Origin: Phycisphaerales bacterium UBA5793
GTDB taxonomy: Bacteria > Planctomycetota > Phycisphaerae > Phycisphaerales > UBA5793
Length of the DNA stretch: 64,000 nucleotides
Direction of reading: 5' to 3'
Assembly (NCBI GenBank): GCA_002418285.1
Contig: DIDT01000061.1
Location: forward strand, 1-64,000
Position numbers and translations under genes: made by a program. Each line of letters begins with the position of its first letter. The stretch's first letter is position 1. Of this stretch, positions 27,165-34,193 are shown one piece after another. The notes below the pieces were generated by a model. That model searched no databases. It saw only the letters and a program-made list of their open reading frames with translations, and was not told the DNA's origin.

Positions 27165-28502
27165 GTGACAGCCGGCAACGCACAACGCAACCGAGTCGTC
27201 GTCACCGGCGTCGGCGCGATCACTTGTCTCGGGCTTTCGGCCGAGCAGACGTGGTGTGGCTTGCTCGAGGGCAAGTCGGGCATTCGCAAGATGTCCCAGC
27301 CGGATTGCCAGGGGTTTGACATTTCGGTGGCCGGCGAGGTGCCTGGCTTTGATCCGTTGGAGATGCTCGGCCCCGAATGGGCGTACCTCGGCGATCGTTT
27401 CAGCCAACTCGGGCTGGCGGCCAGCCTGCAGGCGATTGATGCCGCTGGTCTGGATCTCAGTCGCGGCGAAGCGAGTCAGGCCGGTGTAGTGCTCGCAAAC
27501 GCCCACTACAACTGCGGGCGCGATTCCTGGGGTGGCCGCGCTTTGCAACACTTCCCGACGGGCGGTGTTGATACGGACCGGTTCTGCCAGCTTGTTGACA
27601 TCGTCCGCGAGGGATTCAACGAGCGCCACAGGGGCTACCCGGTGGAGCAGAACATCGTGTATCGACAGAACCCCGACTACCCGACGCACCTTGTCGCACG
27701 GTATCTCAAAACCTCGGGGCCGCTGTTCACGGTGAGCAGCGCCTGCGTCAGCGGCGCCAAAACGGTCGAGCGCGGCGTGCGCTGGCTCCGCCGCGGGCAG
27801 TGCGAGGTGGCGGTGTGCGGCGGGGCGGAATCGGTCGTCGATCCGTGGGGCGTCTGGTTCCTCAACGCCATGCGTGCGTTGACGTCATTCAGTGCTGATC
27901 CGCAGCACGCGAGTAAGCCGTTTGATCGCGATCGCTCCGGTTTTGTGCTGGCGGAAGGCGCTGGAGTGCTTGTCCTCGAAACGCTCGATCATGCGCTGCG
28001 GCGCGATGCGCCGATCCTGGCTGAAGTCATTGGAGTCGGTGGCTCGGCCAATGCAAACAGCCTCTACGCGCCTGAGCCCGTCGGCGACGGCGTGGCGGGG
28101 GCGATGCGGGCGGCGCTGCGCGATGCGCAGATCGAGCCCGAGTTCATTGACGTGGTCTTTGCGCACGCGACGTCGACGGGCATCGGCGATCCTGCCGAAG
28201 CGGATGGCATTCGTCTCACTTTTGGTGAGCATGCGTCGAAGGTCGGCGTGACGGCGACCAAATCCATGATGGGTCACGCCATTGCCGCGGCGGGGGCGCT
28301 GGGTGCGATCCAGTGTGTGCAGGCCATTCGTGACAATGTCATTCCGCCGATCATCAACCTCGAGAACGTGGATGAGGCGTGCGAGGGGCTGAATTACATT
28401 CGCGGCCATGCTGCGGAGTGCCGCACGGACTATGCCTTGAACAACGCCTTTGGATTCGGCGGCGCCAACGCGTCCAATATCTTCAAACGCTTCACCGGCT
28501 GA
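27165..28502 (+). CDS. FabF-like beta-ketoacyl synthase
   Basis: 445 residues from GTG 27165 (GGAGAG upstream). A thiolase-fold condensing enzyme with the full catalytic triad: Cys194 in SSACVSG, His334 in HATSTGIGD and His371 in MMGHAIAAAG, plus the terminal NNAFGFGGANAS loop. It would condense malonyl-ACP with an acyl chain. The first His motif reads HATST instead of the usual HGTSTP, and it is about 30 residues longer than housekeeping FabF (QDSWGGR-like insert near residues 115-160), so it is probably a specialised paralogue. No ACP, FabG or FabZ gene is adjacent. Exact pathway unknown. Confidence 0.88.
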   Translation: MTAGNAQRNRVVVTGVGAITCLGLSAEQTWCGLLEGKSGIRKMSQPDCQGFDISVAGEVPGFDPLEMLGPEWAYLGDRFSQLGLAASLQAIDAAGLDLSRGEASQAGVVLANAHYNCGRDSWGGRALQHFPTGGVDTDRFCQLVDIVREGFNERHRGYPVEQNIVYRQNPDYPTHLVARYLKTSGPLFTVSSACVSGAKTVERGVRWLRRGQCEVAVCGGAESVVDPWGVWFLNAMRALTSFSADPQHASKPFDRDRSGFVLAEGAGVLVLETLDHALRRDAPILAEVIGVGGSANANSLYAPEPVGDGVAGAMRAALRDAQIEPEFIDVVFAHATSTGIGDPAEADGIRLTFGEHASKVGVTATKSMMGHAIAAAGALGAIQCVQAIRDNVIPPIINLENVDEACEGLNYIRGHAAECRTDYALNNAFGFGGANASNIFKRFTG

Positions 28503-28625
28503 GCACTGGTGGCCTCTACAATCCAGACAGTTTCGGGGCGACGACGCCTTGGCGGGGGCAATAGGCTTTGCTGAGCCTCGTTGTGCCGATAGCCGGTCGG
28601 TCTACCGACTTGTGGAGGAGCAACC

Positions 28626-29723
28626 ATGCGCAACGTGTTTTTCAGCCTGGCGATCGTGGGTTTGTTGTCGGCAGCGCCGGTGATTGCGTATCAGAATCCT
28701 GAGCCGCCCGCTGCTGCGCAGCCGACGCCGGCGCGTCGCGCTCGTCCGAATCGGCAAGCACCGCCGCCACCGCTGAGTGGCCCAAAGGTGAGCGCGACCG
28801 AAGCGCCGGGGGCTGCCATGTCTTTTGGAAGTGAGGCGGGGCAGGCAGCGCGAGCGTACAAATCGAACTTGCGCCAGTACGCCACGATACTCAAGGCGAT
28901 GGATCTCAGCGAGGCGCAGCGCCGGCAGGCAGAGGCGATTATTCGCGAGTATGGCGACACCGTTCGCGCCTATCAGGAGGAGCACGCCGCCGAGTTGCGC
29001 CGACTTCGCGAGATCATGATCCGCGAAAACGCGACGACCGACCCGCGCGCGTCTGGAGCGCCGACGACCGATCAAGCGCCGCCTCGCCGACCCGGAGCCA
29101 CAGATGCCCCGCGGGTGCGCCCCTCTGATCGCGCGGCCGATCAATCAGTTGATCAACCGACTGACCCCAGGCGGGTGCGCCCGACCGATCGCGCCACCGA
29201 TCGTCCGGCGACGCGGCAGGCTCCTCCAAGCGACGCCCGTCCGGACGCACCTGCGGCTGCTCCGCGCCGACCGCTTGCGGGTCAGCGCCCCGGCACCGGT
29301 CAGACCGACTGGCCGGTGCAGAGCAAGGAAGCACGTGAAGCGATGGAGCGATTCATGGAGATCCGCCAGGCCACGCCGCCGCAGGAGCCCTACATGAAGC
29401 GGCTCTACGAACTGCTCACGGATGAGCAGAAGGCGGAGTTTGATCGCCAACTCGAGGAGATACGCCAGGCCCAGATGGAGCAGCAGATGCATCGCCGTCT
29501 CGCGGCAGCCGGGGTGAGTCCCGAGGCGATGCAGCGGATGGATGGCATGCAGCGCGACGACAACGGGCGGCCCGTCATTGATGAGACACAGTTCACGCCG
29601 CAGATGCGCGAGCGACTGCGTCGGATGCGGGCGGAGCGCCGCAAGATGCTCGAGAATCGAGAGCGACAGAACCCGACCCCGCCGAGCCCGGATGACATTG
29701 AGTTCGAGAAGCCGAATCGCTGA
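28626..29723 (+). CDS. Secreted Spy/CpxP-like proline- and arginine-rich protein
   Basis: 365 residues from ATG 28626 after GGAGGAG. Signal peptide MRNVFFSLAIVGLLSAAPVIA, then a Pro/Ala linker. MDLSEAQRRQAEAIIREYGD and LLTDEQKAEFDRQLEEIRQAQ resemble the LTxxQ-type helices of periplasmic CpxP/Spy proteins. Between them (about 140-215) lies a low-complexity Pro-Asp-Arg-Thr region with repeated RVRPSDRA/RVRPTDRATD units. The C-terminus is rich in Arg and Met. Likely a periplasmic helical chaperone or stress protein; this is inference. It converges with a lipoprotein gene 15 bases away. Confidence 0.75.
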   Translation: MRNVFFSLAIVGLLSAAPVIAYQNPEPPAAAQPTPARRARPNRQAPPPPLSGPKVSATEAPGAAMSFGSEAGQAARAYKSNLRQYATILKAMDLSEAQRRQAEAIIREYGDTVRAYQEEHAAELRRLREIMIRENATTDPRASGAPTTDQAPPRRPGATDAPRVRPSDRAADQSVDQPTDPRRVRPTDRATDRPATRQAPPSDARPDAPAAAPRRPLAGQRPGTGQTDWPVQSKEAREAMERFMEIRQATPPQEPYMKRLYELLTDEQKAEFDRQLEEIRQAQMEQQMHRRLAAAGVSPEAMQRMDGMQRDDNGRPVIDETQFTPQMRERLRRMRAERRKMLENRERQNPTPPSPDDIEFEKPNR

Positions 29724-29738
29724 TCAGCGCACGCTTTT

Positions 29739-30173
29739 CTATCTCTCGTGCGGCGCGAAGAGGTCGTCAAGGACCATTTCCCGATACTCGACGATCTGAC
29801 CCTGCGTGCCCGCAGGCTTGGGATCCGAGCCATCGGCCGGCTGGGCGACAATGACGTCAAAGAGCTTCATGCGGATGGCCTTGGTCTTCTCATCGACGCT
29901 GATGGTGGCGCGTTCGGCGTATAGCACGCCTTGTTTGCCGTGTACGCGCACACCGTGCAGTTCCTGGGCGTCGGTGTCGTACGACTCGGCGGAAACAGTG
30001 ATGTCCAATCCGGGCTGTTTCACGCCCTTGAGCATCGATGCGACGAGATCCGCCTTGATTTCGGCCGCGCTTCGCTTATCGGTTCGGCTGCACCCGGAGA
30101 GAAGCACCGTGACCGAGAGCAGCGCCGCGACGACGAGTGCGCGATTGATGAATGTCCGGACTGAGCGTGTCAT
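29739..30173 (-). CDS. Small lipoprotein, LptC-like fold possible
   Basis: 144 residues from ATG 30173 with GGAGG upstream. A lipobox LLSGCSRT follows a short hydrophobic segment, so it should be lipidated at Cys. The body (LDITVSAESYDTDAQELHGVRV, GVLYAERATISVDEKTKAIRMKLFDVIV) has the repeating beta pattern of LptC/LptA-type beta-jellyroll proteins, but identity is too low to judge by eye. Location: inner face of the outer membrane or periplasmic side of the inner membrane. Confidence 0.75.
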   Translation of the reverse strand: MTRSVRTFINRALVVAALLSVTVLLSGCSRTDKRSAAEIKADLVASMLKGVKQPGLDITVSAESYDTDAQELHGVRVHGKQGVLYAERATISVDEKTKAIRMKLFDVIVAQPADGSDPKPAGTQGQIVEYREMVLDDLFAPHER

Positions 30174-30693
30174 TGGTGATGCCTCCAGGCCAGGCGCACC
30201 GCGCCTCATCCGCAGATATCGGTCGTATTTGCAGACGAGTTTCGTGAATCCCGGGGATCGTTTTCCGGTTCAGTGGAGCCGGTTGAATTACCCGCCATTG
30301 GACGTCAGCGCGATGCGCATCAGGTGGTGACTCGCCAGCGCCAACTGCACAGGAATTCCGACCACACTCACCGCGAGGTGGACGGAGCGCATCGTGGAGT
30401 CGACGGCGCGATGAAAACAGAAATCACATCGGCTTGACTGTTGACGCGACCTGAGGTACCGGCTTATCGTTTGGCATGAATCCGTTGATCGGCCATGTCG
30501 CCCGACACACCGATCGAAGGATGGAGAGACACAGGGCGCGCGTTGGCGCTGCAAGTGGTTTGAAGCTCCGCACACTTGCCCCGGCCGTGCCTGAACTACA
30601 AAACGTGTGCGTCGTCCATCGTGGCGGCGCACACGTTTGTGCTTTTGGATCAGAAGACCGGGTCGCCATGACCGGATGGAAGGAAGACTCGAG
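30174..30693. other. Intergenic region upstream of rpiA
   Basis: About 520 bases. TTGACG (30441) with TATCGT (30465) 18 bases later is a possible promoter. A hairpin lies at 30601-30638. No gene is supported. Confidence 0.45.
30601..30638 (+). promoter_or_regulatory. Hairpin in the rpiA leader, attenuator-like
   Basis: AAACGTGTGCG pairs perfectly with CGCACACGTTT across a 16-base loop and is followed by GTGCTTTT, 56 bases before ATG 30694. It could be an intrinsic terminator in the leader. Confidence 0.45.
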
Positions 30694-31401
30694 ATGAGCG
30701 AGACGACTCATGCGAACGATCTTCTCGCCACCGCTGCCGTCGAACCCGTGGGACATGGCATGATGGTGGGCCTCGGCACGGGGAGAGCGGCGAGTCGGGG
30801 CATTCACGCACTGGCAGAAAAGGTCAGGCATGAGAGCCTTTCCGTAACGTGCGTGGCAACGAGTCGGCGCTCGGCTGAGTTGGCGATCTCGCTGGGCCTG
30901 GACGTCGTGCCGATGCGTGATGTGTCGCGCGTTGACGTGCTCTTTGACGGCGTGGATGAACTCGAGCCGGGGCTGGCGATGACCAAAGGCGCCGGCGGGG
31001 CGATGACGCGCGAGCGCATTGTCGCCGACGCCGCCGATCTGCGAATCTATCTCATGGATGAGAGCAAGCTCGTACAGCACCTCGGCGAACGTTTTGCGCT
31101 TCCGGTGGAAGTGCTCGAGTTCGGCCTGGCGTCGACCAGTGCGGGCCTCGAGGCTCTTGGACTGGTCCCGAGCATGCGGCGTGTCGGCGATGAGTCGAAG
31201 GATCTCTATCTGACCGACGAAGGGAACCTCGTGCTCGATTGCGCGTATGGCGATGCAGCGAGCGGTCACCTGCTCGAACTGTCCAGCGAGATCGACTTGA
31301 TCGCCGGCGTCGTCGGGCATGGCCTGTTCGTCACGCAGGCGGATGTTGTACTCATCGAGAGTGCGGATCGCAAGCGACTGGAGCGGCGCGAGCGGCGTTG
31401 A
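30694..31401 (+). CDS. rpiA: Ribose-5-phosphate isomerase A
   Basis: 235 residues from ATG 30694 after GGAAGGAAG. Interconverts ribose-5-phosphate and ribulose-5-phosphate. Motifs: phosphate-binding GLGTGRAA, DVLFDGVDELE (active-site Asp/Glu), and TKGAGGAMTRERIVA with the catalytic Glu. Length matches RpiA (219-235). It supplies pentoses to transketolase, encoded at 16078-18048. A leader hairpin suggests transcriptional control. Confidence 0.92.
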   Translation: MSETTHANDLLATAAVEPVGHGMMVGLGTGRAASRGIHALAEKVRHESLSVTCVATSRRSAELAISLGLDVVPMRDVSRVDVLFDGVDELEPGLAMTKGAGGAMTRERIVADAADLRIYLMDESKLVQHLGERFALPVEVLEFGLASTSAGLEALGLVPSMRRVGDESKDLYLTDEGNLVLDCAYGDAASGHLLELSSEIDLIAGVVGHGLFVTQADVVLIESADRKRLERRERR

Positions 31402-31449
31402 ACCTGCCGAATCTTGCTGACGCGCCAGGCGGGTCGGCGCGGGCCGAGG

Positions 31450-32586
31450 TCAATGTTGGACACGCAATATCGCCGGGCGTCCGGTTGCCTCATCGAGCGG
31501 CCAGTTGCGCATCGCGGTTATGTTTTCGCATCCATCACCCGAAGCGCTCGCTTCGGGTGTGAGGATGGTGTCTTCACTCTTGGTGCCGGTAATGGAGGGA
31601 TTCCAGCCGACGAGCTGGCGCGGCTGGACGGCGCGCGTTTCATCGGGTGTCGCCTTGAAGTCGCGCAGGTCGTAGCCCATCGGACCGCCCTGGTGGTGCT
31701 TGTGCCACTCGTCCTTGAAGCCGCATTGCTCGTACATCGCGATGCCGTCCGCGAGGCAGTCGGACCAGGTTCGCCCGATCCGCGTGGCGTCGTGCAGGGC
31801 GCGATCGACTTTGCACACGGCTCCGTGGCGTCGCTTGAGATCATCGGGAAGTGATCGGCCGAAGTGGACGAGGCGTGAGATCGAGACGGTCAGGCCCTTG
31901 CGCTGGGCGCAAAGGGCGACCATGACCGTCTTCTCGACACGGTTGCTCGTTGGAATCGGATGGCGGTAGCGCTGCAGGCGATCGTCGGCGGCGATGAGCA
32001 CGACCGGCGCGAGGATGTTGAGCGAGCGGAGTTCGCCGGTCAGGTGGCCGGCAATCTCCAGTTCGCTGACGCCCGGCTTGATGAACAGCCTGAGTGTGTC
32101 GGCCATCACGCTCGCGGCATCGCGGCCGAGCGAACGCGCGACCTCGGTCTCATGATCGGTCAGCGGCGTGCGGATCGGCTGAATGGGATCCGGGCCGATG
32201 TCATCGATACCGCATCGGGAGATGTCCGTGCCGGTCTCCTTGAACGCGGAGTCGAGCATCGAGTCGAACGAGGCTTCGTGCGACCACCAGTTTGGCGCTG
32301 CGACATCCCAGCGCTCCGGATTGAACTGCTCCTCTTCGAGCAGGCGATTGCGTTCGATGTTGTCGGTGAGCAGGATGGGCTTGCGTTTGAACGACTTGGC
32401 GAACCACAGAATGGAGCCGACGCCGGTTGTGCTGCCGAGATCGACGTGGACATCAGCGCCGTCTGTCAGCCAGGCGATGTTGGCGCGCTTGCGCAGCAGC
32501 AGAGCGTGCAGGCCGAGTTGCTCGCACAGGGCGTTGAGGCGGTCGCGCTTGACGGGGTCGATGGCGGTGGAGGGTGCGTCTGTCAT
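31450..32586 (-). CDS. M24-fold protein, metal ligands apparently lost
   Basis: 378 residues from ATG 32586. The N-terminal half has a creatinase/aminopeptidase P-like domain (LRKRANIAWLTDGADVHVD) and the C-terminal half a pita-bread M24 domain (MADTLRLFIKPGVSELEIAG, HHQGGPMGYDLRD, SEDTIL). In active M24 enzymes two Asp, one His and two Glu bind the metals; here the Asp region reads VALCAQRKGLTVSISRLVHF and the first Glu region VGWNPSITG, so three ligands seem to be missing while His and the last Glu remain. A non-catalytic or divergent function is inferred. TACAAT lies 9 bases before the start. Confidence 0.8.
   Translation of the reverse strand: MTDAPSTAIDPVKRDRLNALCEQLGLHALLLRKRANIAWLTDGADVHVDLGSTTGVGSILWFAKSFKRKPILLTDNIERNRLLEEEQFNPERWDVAAPNWWSHEASFDSMLDSAFKETGTDISRCGIDDIGPDPIQPIRTPLTDHETEVARSLGRDAASVMADTLRLFIKPGVSELEIAGHLTGELRSLNILAPVVLIAADDRLQRYRHPIPTSNRVEKTVMVALCAQRKGLTVSISRLVHFGRSLPDDLKRRHGAVCKVDRALHDATRIGRTWSDCLADGIAMYEQCGFKDEWHKHHQGGPMGYDLRDFKATPDETRAVQPRQLVGWNPSITGTKSEDTILTPEASASGDGCENITAMRNWPLDEATGRPAILRVQH
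31536..31559. repeat. 24-bp palindrome inside the M24 gene
   Basis: CACCCGAAGCG-CT-CGCTTCGGGTG, 11-bp perfect arms, with imperfect pairing extending to ATCC/GGAT on both sides. It encodes TPEASASGD near the protein's C-terminus. Confidence 0.85.
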
Positions 32587-32595
32587 GGCGAGCGC

Positions 32596-32601
32596 ATTGT
32601 A
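32596..32601 (-). promoter_or_regulatory. TACAAT box of the M24 gene
   Basis: On the minus strand TACAAT is followed by 9 bases and ATG 32586; five of six bases match TATAAT and no Shine-Dalgarno is present. Confidence 0.4.
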
Positions 32602-32610
32602 TGAGGCAGC

Positions 32611-32643
32611 AAATGAACAGCCCGGCGCTCATGCGCCGGGCTG
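32611..32643 (-). terminator. Terminator after metK
   Basis: Perfect 11-bp stem CAGCCCGGCGC with GCGCCGGGCTG and a 4-base loop, followed on the minus strand by TTCATTT. It separates metK from the M24 gene downstream. Confidence 0.8.
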
Positions 32644-32671
32644 GTGGAGTTGAAACGGGTGATGGGCTCGA

Positions 32672-33925
32672 TCAGTCGGCGCACGCCTTGCGGAGGGCGT
32701 CGGCCATGTCGGTCTTCTCCCACGTGAAGCCGCCGTCGGCGTCGGGCGTGCGGCCGAAGTGGCCGTGCGCTGCGGTCTTCAGGTAGATCGGGCGGCGGAG
32801 GTTGAGGTGCTTGATCAGGCCGCGCGGCGTGAGGGGGAAGAGTTCGCGAACGGCTTCCTCGATGCGATGCGGCGCGACCTTGGCCGTGCCAAATGAGTTG
32901 ACGTGCACGCTGGTCGGCTCAGCGACTCCGATGGCGTAGCTCAACTGGATTTCGACCTTGTCTGCGAGCCCGGCTGCGACGATGTTCTTGGCGATGTAGC
33001 GAGCCATGTAGGCGGCGCTGCGATCGACCTTGGTCGGATCCTTGCCGGAGAACGCGCCGCCGCCGTGGCGACCCATGCCGCCGTAGGTGTCGACGATGAT
33101 CTTGCGACCGGTGAGGCCGACGTCGCCGTGCGGCCCGCCGATCTCGAAGCGGCCCGTCGGGTTGATGTGCACCTGGATCTCGTCGTTCCACCACCTGTCA
33201 CCCAGTGTGGGCTTGATGATGTGCTGCTTGACGAGCTGGCGCAGTTCTTCCTGCGTGTTGTCCTTGCTGTAGTAGGGCGAGTGCTGCGTGGAGAGGACGA
33301 CCGTCTGCACGCGCACGGGCATGTTGTGCCGGTCGTATTCAACGGTGACCTGGCTCTTGGCGTCCGGGCGCAGGCCGTCAATGAGGCCCTGCTGGCGCAC
33401 GTCGGCGTGGCGATGGACGAGGCGGTGTGCGAGATGGATCGGCAGGGGCATGTAGGTGCCCGGATCGAGTTCTTCGGTTTCACGGCAGGCGTAGCCGAAC
33501 ATCATGCCCTGGTCGCCGGCGCCTTCGCGATCAACGCCCATGGCGATGTCGGGCGACTGCTTTTTGAGGCTGACGAGCACGGCGCAGCTCTTGTCGTCGA
33601 AGCAGAGGTCGGCATCGGTGTAGCCGATGTTGCGGATCGTCTCGCGGACGAGGTCGGGCACTTCGACGTAGCCGTTGCAGGTCACTTCGCCGGCGACGAC
33701 GGCCATGCCGGTGCTGACCATCGTCTCGCACGCCACGCGCGAATTCGGATCCACGGCCAGCATCGCGTCGAGCACGGCGTCGGAGATCTGGTCAGCGACC
33801 TTGTCCGGGTGGCCCATGCTCACCGATTCGGAGGTGAAGAAGTAGTTGGTGCCGGTGGGGGTGGCGTCGACGGTGCTGGGCTTGGTGCTGGGCATGGCGG
33901 TGCTCATGGTACCGGGGCTGGGCAT
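32672..33925 (-). CDS. metK: S-adenosylmethionine synthetase
   Basis: 417 residues from ATG 33925 (GAAAGG upstream; ATG 33907 is another option). Makes SAM from methionine and ATP. Motifs: FTSESVSMGHPDKVADQISDA, GAGDQGMMFGYA, the P-loop-like GGGAFSGKDPTKVDRSAAY, and the C-terminal ATP-binding region. Slightly longer than E. coli MetK (384) through a Ser/Thr/Pro-rich N-terminal extension and a central insert around HRHADVRQQG. The upstream 260 bases show no SAM-riboswitch consensus recognisable by eye. Confidence 0.96.
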   Translation of the reverse strand: MPSPGTMSTAMPSTKPSTVDATPTGTNYFFTSESVSMGHPDKVADQISDAVLDAMLAVDPNSRVACETMVSTGMAVVAGEVTCNGYVEVPDLVRETIRNIGYTDADLCFDDKSCAVLVSLKKQSPDIAMGVDREGAGDQGMMFGYACRETEELDPGTYMPLPIHLAHRLVHRHADVRQQGLIDGLRPDAKSQVTVEYDRHNMPVRVQTVVLSTQHSPYYSKDNTQEELRQLVKQHIIKPTLGDRWWNDEIQVHINPTGRFEIGGPHGDVGLTGRKIIVDTYGGMGRHGGGAFSGKDPTKVDRSAAYMARYIAKNIVAAGLADKVEIQLSYAIGVAEPTSVHVNSFGTAKVAPHRIEEAVRELFPLTPRGLIKHLNLRRPIYLKTAAHGHFGRTPDADGGFTWEKTDMADALRKACAD

Positions 33926-34193
33926 GGGGGACTGGCCTTTCTCGAACTGGGCTGAGGCTGAACTGGGGCGGCCCGGGTCGGAACCGCCGGTATTCATCCG
34001 TTCATCCGGATATGTGGATTGAGTCAAAGTGGATGATAGGGCGCGGGATGGGCGAGGGACAGGGCAGCGGCCGTTGTCCGGGGCCGCTAATTTCGCGGAA
34101 CAGTCGCTGCCATGCCGAACAAACTTCAGCCGGGGGCGATTGTTTTGTCCTCGCGCGGTTCGAGGCGGTCGTTCATTCAATGGAGGCACTCGC

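Noticed and set aside
26793..27689. Long upstream extension of the acetyltransferase frame
   Set aside because: It is antisense to the ketosynthase gene and lacks domain features; GTG 26792 has a good Shine-Dalgarno.
33926..34193. SAM riboswitch upstream of metK
   Set aside because: No recognisable SAM-I, SAM-II or SAH core by eye; only a CGGATGAA direct repeat was seen. A covariance search would settle it.
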